The notes under the pieces: generated by a model
The model's input: the letters and a program-made list of their open reading frames with translations, nothing else
Told to the model about the DNA's origin: nothing
Database searches by the model: none
Shown: piece after piece, positions 18,919-26,362 of the stretch
How positions within the stretch are numbered: position 1 is the stretch's first letter
How the letters are laid out: the number at the start of each line of letters is the position of its first letter
Position numbers and translations under genes: made by a program
DNA from: a virus
Strand: one strand, 5' to 3'
IMG/VR virus record: IMGVR_UViG_3300036715_000981
Coordinates: 1-42,977 of that record
DNA: 42,977 nucleotides

Positions 18919-20607
18919 CTCGGTAACTTCCAAGTGCAGTGCTCTCGCATTAAACGGTGCATTATCTGTATGCCTCAGTTGATATGCTCTTCTCCGAGTA
19001 GCACCTTGCCGTACCGCCCTGCTTCTCACCTTAGCCATATCCACAGGTAAGTAGGTACTCCAAGTGTTGTAATCATCCTCAGAGAATCTAATATATAAAG
19101 TAGATGCAACTTTATCCCCTATAAACTCCGCTGCAGCGATCCTCACATAGTCCGAGTTCTCACCTTCCACTTGCGCAGTCACAAGATTAACATCAATTGG
19201 AAGTCCATCATCAGTATATACATTCCATAAAGGCTGATACACTTTCCCATTACTTGGGTGTTGCAATAAATCAATATCAGCCCCCCCATCAAGGTAATAC
19301 ACAGGCGCAAAAACGCCCTGTGTGTAGTCACCTGGGATTAGCGGTGCGGCCGCAGGACTAACGCTGGAAGTCCACACCCCCCATTGCTTCTGATTAAAAT
19401 TCATTGCAAGGGTGATTCCTAAATCAGGAAGTGTCAACAAGTACAACTCATGGCCCTGCACCTTCATATTCATCGCGCTGCACCCAACAAGGGTACTCAG
19501 CATCAACACTTTATCCAGCCACACATCAGACAACAGTTGATATTGTGCACCTTTTAGCGCGTACACTCCCCTGCCCTTTGTAGCTGTTTTCCCTACGAAC
19601 AGCAGCAATCCGCCAATCTGGCATGCACTCCCAGCATTTACACACCCCACGTCCATATATGCGCTTTGCACAGGGGCAAGCGGTGATCCTGGAGGCGGAT
19701 TCCCGGCATCATAGTAGAAGGAAGTGAACTTATCCGCGAATCCTATGACGTAGTTCAACTGCTTAGCCAATGCAACCGGTGTTCCCAGGTCAGCATTCAG
19801 CACCAAGTAGTTGAGTGCATCCCAATTCCTAGGGTCACTCAAGTTTGATCCTGTGATTTTCCCGTCAGTCGTCATCACATAGTAGGTACTGTCGAGAAAC
19901 ACCATCCCTGGAAGCATTGACGTAGGGACATTATTTACAGTCAACGTAGCCGTGGCGCCAGTAATTCCTCCAAGTGGGAATGTCGCTACCGGGGGCACAA
20001 GATAGTTATCCCCCACGGCTGTAATAGTAATTGCGGTAACTATCCCACCTGAAATCACATACGTCCCCGCCGCACCTGACCCTGTATCGCCAGAAGCAGC
20101 TGTTATTGTCAGCGCGTAAGTCCCGTCGATGCCACCTGTGCCGGGCTGCACCACTACAGCACCAGCAACCCCACGAGGGACTTTCGCCAAGTTCACTCCC
20201 ACACTCAGCCCAGGGACTGGCAGTTTCGCTGCTGACGTGGAAGTCGCTGGTACAGCGGGCTGCGCCGGCACAACAACACTCGAATACTGCATTGTCCAGA
20301 TATTCGCAGCATCCTTGAAAGCCAATATTCCATTCGTGGCAACTTCGGTGAAGTCGTACGGTCCAACACCACCTGGAATTGCAGCAACCAATGCGCCCGT
20401 AGATAAAGAGTATATGCTATTGCTAATAACTACCAGCGTCCCAAGCGGCGCAAAGTTAAACATCCCTTGACCAACCCCGGCTGGCAGTTGCGCCACAGTC
20501 GCAAGACCTGGCCGTTTCTGCCCACCGAGGACGTTAGTGGCCTTGGAGTCTTTGGCTAAAGTCCCATCCCTCGTGGCAATGGTCAGGGCTGTCAAAGGGA
20601 TTTTCAT
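18916..20607 (-). CDS. P22 gp10-like tail hub/head-closure protein
   Basis: The 563-residue protein resembles P22 gp10-type packaged-DNA stabilisation proteins. N-terminal repeats about GLATVAQL precede a propeller-like body with NYVIGFADKFTSFYYDAGNPPPGSPLAP, the WGVWTS strand, and a C-terminal IRFSEDDYNTWS...RSRAVRQGATRRRAYQLRHTDNAPFNARALHLEV. In P22 this protein closes the portal and anchors tail proteins. Residues about 150-227 look like an inserted beta-sandwich (GGIDGTYALTIT...GGIVTAITITAVGDNYLVPP) of the sort used in phage adhesins, which the classical protein lacks as far as I know. Ribosome site GAGGCAGG. Confidence 0.8.
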   Translation of the reverse strand: MKIPLTALTIATRDGTLAKDSKATNVLGGQKRPGLATVAQLPAGVGQGMFNFAPLGTLVVISNSIYSLSTGALVAAIPGGVGPYDFTEVATNGILAFKDAANIWTMQYSSVVVPAQPAVPATSTSAAKLPVPGLSVGVNLAKVPRGVAGAVVVQPGTGGIDGTYALTITAASGDTGSGAAGTYVISGGIVTAITITAVGDNYLVPPVATFPLGGITGATATLTVNNVPTSMLPGMVFLDSTYYVMTTDGKITGSNLSDPRNWDALNYLVLNADLGTPVALAKQLNYVIGFADKFTSFYYDAGNPPPGSPLAPVQSAYMDVGCVNAGSACQIGGLLLFVGKTATKGRGVYALKGAQYQLLSDVWLDKVLMLSTLVGCSAMNMKVQGHELYLLTLPDLGITLAMNFNQKQWGVWTSSVSPAAAPLIPGDYTQGVFAPVYYLDGGADIDLLQHPSNGKVYQPLWNVYTDDGLPIDVNLVTAQVEGENSDYVRIAAAEFIGDKVASTLYIRFSEDDYNTWSTYLPVDMAKVRSRAVRQGATRRRAYQLRHTDNAPFNARALHLEVTE

Positions 20608-20620
20608 TGCGCTACCTGCC

Positions 20621-21112
20621 TCAGAATGTGATTGCTGTTACATCTGCAATTGTAGTTGCCGCGCGTATTGCGGCTTTCCGCATCTGTTTATGCACAAACA
20701 AAGCGTTAACGCTAGCCACACCAGTCGCAAACAATCCTTGCAGCTGCAACAGTGTCATTGTGACTGGCTGATTATTTACATCGTACCAGGCAAAGTTAGC
20801 TGGCACTGCACCACCTGTTGCAACAATAGCTTGCAAGCCCGTAATTGCACGGTTCATTAGGTCCTGGCTATCCCTGTCAGCTTGAAATGTCGTGCCCATA
20901 TACGCTACTGGCTGCTGGATGGCCGACAGATAGGAACTGTCTATTAAAGCTAGTTGCGTAGCCTGCGCAGCTGCTAACAACTGCTCTGCTGTGGGTTCCG
21001 GAATGGTATACGGCTGCAAAGTGGCCGGCGTATTAGGAAACGCATAAATATCCGTCACGTCATCTTCAAATTGCCAGATTTCGTTGGTTAGGCTATCTCT
21101 AAATGTTTGCAT
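20621..21112 (-). CDS. DUF4376-like tail fibre accessory protein
   Basis: The 163-residue product starts MQTFRDSLTNEIWQFEDDVTDIYAFP and contains SSYLSAIQQPVAYMGTTFQADRDSQDLMNRAITG, the central signature I associate with DUF4376 proteins of tail-fibre or tail-assembly chaperone type. The C-terminal LQGLFATGVASVNALFVHKQMRKAAI helix supports this. It directly follows the tail-fibre gene, where assembly chaperones usually lie. Ribosome site GAGG. Confidence 0.75.
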   Translation of the reverse strand: MQTFRDSLTNEIWQFEDDVTDIYAFPNTPATLQPYTIPEPTAEQLLAAAQATQLALIDSSYLSAIQQPVAYMGTTFQADRDSQDLMNRAITGLQAIVATGGAVPANFAWYDVNNQPVTMTLLQLQGLFATGVASVNALFVHKQMRKAAIRAATTIADVTAITF

Positions 21113-21114
21113 GA

Positions 21115-22218
21115 TTACCTCAATTCAAGCCAGCCATTCGCCACAATAGAGGCGGTTGCTACCGGATTATTTGCAGAATAGGTAGCACCTGGAGGCACTT
21201 CCCCAATGATACATGCTTGTAGGTTTGCCGACATCGCCGGACCTTTCATAAGAACACCACCAATAGTCAATTGTGGGTTACCGCCACCCGTACTGACCAT
21301 AGTCACAGCAACAGAAATTGGTTTGCTTGTGCTGTTAGTGTAGGTTGTAGCTAAGGCACGGCTGGCAGTCATATCTTGCCAAGTCTGGCCAAGGCCAAAT
21401 GCTTGCCCGAAGTTGACCGCATCCGTAGCCGCAACGCCTGCCGCAACAGAATAGGTGCGGGTACTGTCACCGCTCAATCTGGCGGTGCCGCCAACTTGTA
21501 CCCAGTCCCCTCCGGACCATGCCAGAGAAACACCATCACCAGTCTTCAGGCTCAGGCTGGTTCCGTTAGTCCCATAGGCATATATTGTGGCAGTTCCCGA
21601 ACGCGTCAACGTCAGCGCTGAAGTGGCAATATTTGACGCGATAATCATTGAACCAACTGGAAGACCTAGGGCAACGGCATCGGGTAATGTCAGCGTGCCA
21701 GGGCCAGCGCCTGTCCACCAAAGAGCACGCCCAATATCAGCAGCGCCTAATGTGGTTGATGTGCTGTAATTTCCAGCACCAGGGGAATGCAGCCCAACAG
21801 CCTGCGCAAATGCTGTTGTCGCAATATTGATGCTGTTATTGAACTGCGCTGGCGTGGGTGCGGTAGGTGCGCCAGTCAGTGCAGGCGAAGCAAGCGGAGC
21901 TGATGCTGCAATCGCGGCATTAATATCATTAAACCCAGCCGCAACAGCCCGCAACTCCACCTTATCCCCTGCATTCCAGGCCATTGCAGTTGTATTGTCA
22001 TACCCACGGACTACTGTAAAGGTATCTGCCGACCTTGCCGTGACCTTCACAATCTCCACATTGCCGGAGTTATTGGCCAGTGTGCAGTAAAAGTAGTCCG
22101 AAGCAGTCAGTGCGGGAAACAATCCGCCTGCCCCAGACTGCACTGATAGTGATGTTGCGGAATTACTAATACCTGCTACCAGTGTAGTGGTCGCATTATT
22201 CGTGAACTTCAGTCCCAT
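21115..22218 (-). CDS. tail fibre protein
   Basis: The 367-residue protein has an N-terminal virion-attachment type domain (KFTNNATTTLVAGISNSATSLSVQSG...EIVKVTARSADTFTVVRGYD) typical of phage fibres. A linker with SPALTGAPTAPTP, NNSINIATTAFAQ and beta-rich C-terminal blocks (GRALWWTGAGPGTLTLPD, RTYSVAAGVAATDAVNF) follows. It probably binds the host surface. Threonine, alanine and glycine rich, with no enzymatic motif seen. Ribosome site AAGGGG. Confidence 0.85.
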   Translation of the reverse strand: MGLKFTNNATTTLVAGISNSATSLSVQSGAGGLFPALTASDYFYCTLANNSGNVEIVKVTARSADTFTVVRGYDNTTAMAWNAGDKVELRAVAAGFNDINAAIAASAPLASPALTGAPTAPTPAQFNNSINIATTAFAQAVGLHSPGAGNYSTSTTLGAADIGRALWWTGAGPGTLTLPDAVALGLPVGSMIIASNIATSALTLTRSGTATIYAYGTNGTSLSLKTGDGVSLAWSGGDWVQVGGTARLSGDSTRTYSVAAGVAATDAVNFGQAFGLGQTWQDMTASRALATTYTNSTSKPISVAVTMVSTGGGNPQLTIGGVLMKGPAMSANLQACIIGEVPPGATYSANNPVATASIVANGWLELR

Positions 22219-22228
22219 ACTTTACCCC

Positions 22229-22669
22229 TTAACCAATTGTGATAGTCCAAGTGATTGTGAGCACGTCAGTAGATGCTTTGTTAACTACTGGAAACACCAC
22301 GCGTGACAGCATCACGCCAGCTACGGCTGCATTGAAAATCCCTGCTTCGGTCAATGCCCCTGTACCTACACCGGCGCCGAAAGTCGTACTTATTGTCGCT
22401 ACGTTAGCTGCCACACTCGATGTGGTAAAGGCCTGTCGGGCAAGCTGAGCCTGCAAAGCCGTATCACCAGTTGTTGGTGATGTCGCGCCAGTTCCAAGTG
22501 CCATTTGAATAAAAGGCTGCGTCAAAGAACCGATAACTCCACCAGCCAGGTAATTCTTCCCTGCTTGCACTATCAGGTTATCCAGCTCCCTACTGTCCTT
22601 CACTGCGCCATCCGCAGTTGTCAGTACGATACTGAGCTTACCTGCAATTTCTACCATATCCTGCATCAT
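22229..22669 (-). CDS. tail-associated structural protein (146 aa)
   Basis: The 146-residue protein has the pattern AGKLSIVLTTADGAVKDSRELDNLIVQAGKNYLAG, FIQMALGTGATSPTTGDTALQAQLARQ, LTEAGIFNAAVAGVMLSRVVFP, LTITWTITIG. I recognise it from phage genes upstream of tail fibres, where it is a structural beta-rich component of unknown exact place. AAGGATTCGCT precedes the ATG at 22669. Confidence 0.75.
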   Translation of the reverse strand: MMQDMVEIAGKLSIVLTTADGAVKDSRELDNLIVQAGKNYLAGGVIGSLTQPFIQMALGTGATSPTTGDTALQAQLARQAFTTSSVAANVATISTTFGAGVGTGALTEAGIFNAAVAGVMLSRVVFPVVNKASTDVLTITWTITIG

Positions 22670-22705
22670 AGCGAATCCTTATAAGTGTTAACTGTAGCAA
22701 ATATC

Positions 22706-23236
22706 TTATCCTAATGCCAATGTATTCAATGCACTACCATTCAGGCTAGTCAAGGAGGTAATGGTAAGATAGAAGGTTTCTGCTGAAGTGGTACTGTCAG
22801 CGAATGATTCTTTATCCCCCAGCACCACAGACTCAGACAACAATGCCTGTTCGTAATTCACCACCGCAGCACTGGTAGCATTCATCGCACTGCCATTCAT
22901 CACACTGCCGTTAAGTCCATCAGGGCTGGCAGTGGCAACACCAATAATCCGTGACAGGTTAAGTGAAAGCCCTTCAGTAATGTCAGTCGCGTCAGCAAAG
23001 TTCCTATCGTATTCAGTCGGAACAAACTGGTCATCCGTAGGCGGTCTAGCCCAGGGTACTGTCAGATTCTCCCGCACACCCCTTACAAAATCCTGTGGGT
23101 TCCGCGCTTCCTTGTGCGAACGGCAGACGTAATGCCCATCCCAAGTTTTGATCCCGTCCTGAGACTTCCTCTTAGCCCCGCACAGCTCGCAGATGAAGTT
23201 CCATTGCCCTGGTGCCCAGTAATTGTTGGCAGCCAT
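22706..23236 (-). CDS. virion-module protein with N-terminal zinc ribbon (176 aa)
   Basis: Residues 16-41 form a CELC...CRSH metal site (Cys16, Cys19, Cys38, His41) within FICELCGAKRKSQDG...GHYVCRSH. The remainder is polar, with RPPTDDQFVP and repeats about NGSVMNGSAMN, LNGSALN typical of fibre-associated proteins. The zinc-ribbon head is a known feature of some late phage proteins, of unclear function. Palindromic copy 8 lies just upstream. Confidence 0.6.
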   Translation of the reverse strand: MAANNYWAPGQWNFICELCGAKRKSQDGIKTWDGHYVCRSHKEARNPQDFVRGVRENLTVPWARPPTDDQFVPTEYDRNFADATDITEGLSLNLSRIIGVATASPDGLNGSVMNGSAMNATSAAVVNYEQALLSESVVLGDKESFADSTTSAETFYLTITSLTSLNGSALNTLALG

Positions 23237-23242
23237 AGTTAG

Positions 23243-23284
23243 TTTCTCACGTGTATTACAGTGTTGTAATACGCCCTAGTTATT
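23243..23284 (-). repeat. dispersed palindromic element, copy 8
   Basis: The core is ATTAC (23255-23259), N6, GTAAT (23266-23270). Leftward it reads ATAACTAGGGCG, core, ACACGTGAGAAA, directly before the start region of the 23236 gene. Confidence 0.8.
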
Positions 23285-23318
23285 TGAGCCGTTTTACGCC
23301 ATTTTGCCTCGTCACCCG

Positions 23319-23346
23319 ATAACAACCTACCCTCACACAATTTCAA
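23319..23346 (-). promoter_or_regulatory. candidate leftward promoter
   Basis: On the minus strand TTGAAA (23341-23346) and TGTTAT (23319-23324) are separated by 16 bases in the gap between the PurD-like gene and the 23236 gene. The transcript would carry palindromic copy 8 in its 5' leader. Confidence 0.35.
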
Positions 23347-23408
23347 TACCGTACGCGCCCGCATAACGCGCGGAAACGGCATAAAATAGCACGTTTCAAC
23401 CCGTACCA

Positions 23409-25736
23409 CTACCATTCCCAGCTTTCCGCATATCCCAGCGCCTGCAATTCCGGCAACTGCGTTTCCAGCCTCTTACCAATATCATTACGGTAGATTGGGC
23501 TGTTAGGAATAATGAGTTCTTTTACTCGCTTGTAAGCACCGTCAATAGCGCCTTGCACTGTCCCTGCTGCCCCGCTCACCGTCAAGAGATAGTTCCCAGC
23601 AGACACCAGCATAGGCTTACCGTTGACAATCCCGCCCTTGAGTTCACTCGGATGCAGGTAGTAGCGGTTGCTGTCAGTGATTCCGAAGATCGGGTAGCCG
23701 CTAACCTCATCCCGCGTCAACTTGCCGTAGGGGAAGTCAGGTATCGCAACCACAACACCAACCGCAATGCCCGGCTTTGGCGCAAAGCTGCAGGCCCCTC
23801 CGCGCACTGCTTCCAACATCCACCCTGCAACATCCCCATGCAGGACTTGCTGAATCTGGAACAACGGCCAGCCTGGGCGTGTGGTGAACTCAAGCGGCCA
23901 GGGTTTTCCGGCTTTATCAATGATAACTGCAACGTCAATGTAGCCTGTGTAGCCACTGCGGATGAGGGCGGCTTCGAGCGGCAGCAGCATTTCCCGCGCC
24001 AGCAGGGATTCCTCCGCGCTGCAGTACTTCATCACGGTATTCCCGCACCAAAAAGGCTTCCCGTTTCTCCGGACATACATTACATGCCCAGGTACAGTTG
24101 CACAGTACACTTTCCCCTTGTAGGGCTTCTCGGAGCGGTCACGTAGGTCAAGCCAACTGCGGGTCTTCTGCACTCGTTCTAGTACCTCATATGCTGGAAG
24201 TTTCTGTTCAATTAAATGCCCATCAGGAGCGAAGCAAGTTCTATTCCTAAAGCCTCGACGCTTTACTATCCCAACTCTGCCTATTTTCAGCAAAAGCTCT
24301 TGGGTATCATCAGCAAGCCCTTGGTCGCTGGTATAGAATATGCGGAAGCCATTGGGCTGCATATTGCCATCGCCTAAAGCATATCCCTCAAGAAAGGCTG
24401 TAATGACTTCCTTCGAGCCTTTCTTGATGTATGAGGGAACTCGCTTTTCCCAGGAACGGCCAAGAGGCTTAAGATGCCTTGCAACTTGACTGCTGCTAAT
24501 CCTGAATCCGTGGCCATCTTGCGCATAGCGGAGAGTGGACTTTCTCATTATGACCTTTGCCATCTCAGCTTTTAGCTCATGGCTCTGAGCGATGGAAACC
24601 TGGCTATCAGTAGACGACCCTTCCGCAATGTAAAAACCCAGGAAACGCGCCCAATCAAGCATAGGAATTTCTATTTGCTCTTCTGTGTATGTCCCAAGCC
24701 CTTTGTTGTAAGTGTATGCCGGTATGACATGCCTCTCAGCGGAAGTCCCCGCCCATTCAGCCGTTCTCTGAATTTCATACTGGGATTGTGTGCAATCAGA
24801 AGCCTGAATAAACTCATACTGGTCTACGCCTTTGCAAGCTGCGTGCTGCCTATTCACATACATATTATGGTTAGGTGTTACCATAATGTCCAGTGTTTGA
24901 TTCGACCAGCAAACCATTGGCCCTGAGTAGTCAAATTGGACAACCTCAGAAGGATACGCGAAGACTGTATGCCCCTCGACAAGTGTTGCGATTTTATCTT
25001 GGAGTGTGACTTGAGGCCAATACTTCCACCCAGAGTCTGTAAGAACTTCAGATTCGCTGTCGTAGCAGCCCATTTCCCCAGTATTAACCCCGATCTCCCC
25101 TGGCATGAGCTTCTTGAACTCGAAGTTTTCAAGGAAGTGCGGCAAGAATCCGTCGCGGCCAACCCACCCGCCAACTGCCATTTCGATGCCTGGGGTGAAT
25201 TTCTGGAACAGGAAGGGGACTTTCTTCTTCATTGTGCGCTTCCAGCGCTCCAACATGAACATCATGTCCTCGGGGCTTTTTGCAACATAGCTCAGGGCTT
25301 TGTCAGCATCCCCGGTAGGCTTGGATACGTAACGGCCAGGGTTTGCGTTGAGGTATGCGATGGCTTCGTCGTAGTTGCTGAAGGTAGTGCTCTCCATGCA
25401 GGCAATCCCATGAGCCTCCAGCACCGCCTGCCCAGTCCCCCGTTCGAGTTCCCAGGTAGTGCCTTCCACATTCGGCCCGAAGATTGGGTAGCCCTGCTCC
25501 CTGTAGCGCTCAAGTTCCCGCGTGAAGCGCGCGTTGTCGGTCAGGAAGATCAAATCTGCCCACTTCATCCAGCTCTGCCAGTTCGCTACGATGTCAACCA
25601 GGCCCCGCCCGACAGGAATATCCTCGCCTGTGCGAGTGTCCTTAGGATACCAGATTTTGACCGTGTGCCCCTGGGCTTCACAGCGGAGAGCGAAGTCGAG
25701 TCCTGCAGCCATTGCGTCGATGATGAGGATGTTCAT
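23409..25736 (-). CDS. PurD-like ATP-grasp enzyme interrupted by an intein
   Basis: The 775-residue precursor contains a GAR-synthetase (PurD)-like ATP-grasp host protein of about 432 residues: NILIIDAMAAGLDFALRC, KPTGDADKALSYV (nucleotide-binding lysine region), FxQKFTPGIEMAVGGW, GVNTGEMG|TVMKY, YTGYIDVAVIIDKAGKPWPLEFTTRPGWP. An intein (residues 224-566) splits the conserved GEMG-T site. The metal/substrate motif EFNxRxGDPE of PurD is EFTTRPGWPL here, so the substrate may not be phosphoribosylamine plus glycine. The start is set at MNIL (25736), since 34 extra upstream residues are low-complexity and lack a ribosome site. The site here is also weak (GGCGC). Confidence 0.88.
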   Translation of the reverse strand: MNILIIDAMAAGLDFALRCEAQGHTVKIWYPKDTRTGEDIPVGRGLVDIVANWQSWMKWADLIFLTDNARFTRELERYREQGYPIFGPNVEGTTWELERGTGQAVLEAHGIACMESTTFSNYDEAIAYLNANPGRYVSKPTGDADKALSYVAKSPEDMMFMLERWKRTMKKKVPFLFQKFTPGIEMAVGGWVGRDGFLPHFLENFEFKKLMPGEIGVNTGEMGCYDSESEVLTDSGWKYWPQVTLQDKIATLVEGHTVFAYPSEVVQFDYSGPMVCWSNQTLDIMVTPNHNMYVNRQHAACKGVDQYEFIQASDCTQSQYEIQRTAEWAGTSAERHVIPAYTYNKGLGTYTEEQIEIPMLDWARFLGFYIAEGSSTDSQVSIAQSHELKAEMAKVIMRKSTLRYAQDGHGFRISSSQVARHLKPLGRSWEKRVPSYIKKGSKEVITAFLEGYALGDGNMQPNGFRIFYTSDQGLADDTQELLLKIGRVGIVKRRGFRNRTCFAPDGHLIEQKLPAYEVLERVQKTRSWLDLRDRSEKPYKGKVYCATVPGHVMYVRRNGKPFWCGNTVMKYCSAEESLLAREMLLPLEAALIRSGYTGYIDVAVIIDKAGKPWPLEFTTRPGWPLFQIQQVLHGDVAGWMLEAVRGGACSFAPKPGIAVGVVVAIPDFPYGKLTRDEVSGYPIFGITDSNRYYLHPSELKGGIVNGKPMLVSAGNYLLTVSGAAGTVQGAIDGAYKRVKELIIPNSPIYRNDIGKRLETQLPELQALGYAESWEW
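24039..25067 (-). mobile_element. intein with LAGLIDADG (DOD) homing endonuclease
   Basis: These 343 residues are in frame inside the PurD-like protein. Block A is C224 plus YDSESEVLTDSGW. Block B is IMVTPNHNMYV (T287, H290). Endonuclease blocks are LGFYIAEGS (366-374, acidic E372) and FLEGYALGDG (448-457, acidic D456). Block F is GKVYCATVPGHVMYV and block G WCGN (563-566). The +1 extein residue is Thr567. The penultimate residue is Gly, not the usual His, a variant seen in some inteins. Both acidic residues expected for nuclease activity are present, so the intein looks able to splice and to home. Confidence 0.92.
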
Positions 25737-26030
25737 AAGGTGCGCCGGGGAAAGTGCTGCTGATGTGGGGGAGTATAGGGGCAAGGAGGAAGGAGAGGCA
25801 AGAGTACAGCCGTAGCGGCCGTAGGGAGGGTAGAACAATCACAGCTGTGGCAAGAAGAATCGGTCACGTGGGCCTGTATTGGGGTTATTCGTGTGTATTA
25901 CAGCATTGTAATCCGCCTCAATAACCTCACAGGCCCGCCCCAGTTACGCAACAGCTGGGCCGCAACTACAATAAGCAGTAGTGGTGCGGTGGGTTATTGG
26001 GTGGAGAGTCAACACCTTCAGTGTAATGGT
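25737..26030. other. non-coding gap holding palindromic copy 9
   Basis: This gap of about 290 bases lies between the PurD-like gene and the small HTH gene. Apart from copy 9, I see only a purine-rich stretch (about 25770-25830) opposite the long leader of the PurD-like mRNA. Confidence 0.4.
25881..25926 (-). repeat. dispersed palindromic element, copy 9
   Basis: GGGGTTATTC begins the left arm. The core is ATTAC (25897-25901), N6, GTAAT (25908-25912), with right arm CCGCCTCAATAAC. It lies between the HTH gene and the PurD-like gene. Confidence 0.8.
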
Positions 26031-26288
26031 TTACGAATGCGCCGTCAAGAGCGCAGAGCTAGGGCTAGCGGTAGATATAAACGCAGTGCCCTTTGCAATA
26101 TCAAACACCTGCTGACGGCAGATTCCGTAGCGGATTGCCAATTTATAAGGGTTACGTTCGACAGCCATAGTCACTATAATGTCCTGTATAGCCTGTGGAG
26201 ACAGTCGAATTGGCCAATCCCGCTTGCCGTTGATGAGTTCTGGCATAGTCTTGTTAATGTGCATGAGTTTACAGGTACGTTTTTTCAT
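26031..26288 (-). CDS. small putative HTH DNA-binding protein (85 aa)
   Basis: The 85-residue protein starts after CGAGGAATCTG with a basic N-terminus (MKKRTCKLMHINK). A helix-turn-helix-like segment RNPYKLAIRYGICRQQVFDIAKG sits at about residues 45-67; A-x-x-Y-G-I-x-R-Q-x-V-x-x-I-x-K-G is a typical recognition-helix pattern of sigma-4/NUMOD-like domains. The gene is flanked on both sides by palindromic copies 9 and 10, so it is a natural candidate to bind them, or to be a remnant of a homing-endonuclease DNA-binding domain. Function is inferred. Confidence 0.6.
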   Translation of the reverse strand: MKKRTCKLMHINKTMPELINGKRDWPIRLSPQAIQDIIVTMAVERNPYKLAIRYGICRQQVFDIAKGTAFISTASPSSALLTAHS

Positions 26289-26307
26289 CAGATTCCTCGC
26301 TGTGTTT

Positions 26308-26352
26308 AGTTATTCCCTCGTATTACACCACTGTAATCCGCCCCAATAACCT
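26308..26352 (-). repeat. dispersed palindromic element, copy 10
   Basis: The core is ATTAC (26322-26326), N6, GTAAT (26333-26337). Leftward it reads GTTATTGGGGCGG, core, ACGAGGGAATAAC. It separates the HTH gene from the 931-residue ejection protein gene. Confidence 0.8.
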
Positions 26353-26362
26353 ACCCCTGCCC

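Noticed and set aside
24936-25763. 275-residue plus-strand frame opposite the PurD-like gene
   Set aside because: It is antisense to a clearly conserved ATP-grasp gene and has no ribosome site or recognisable domain.
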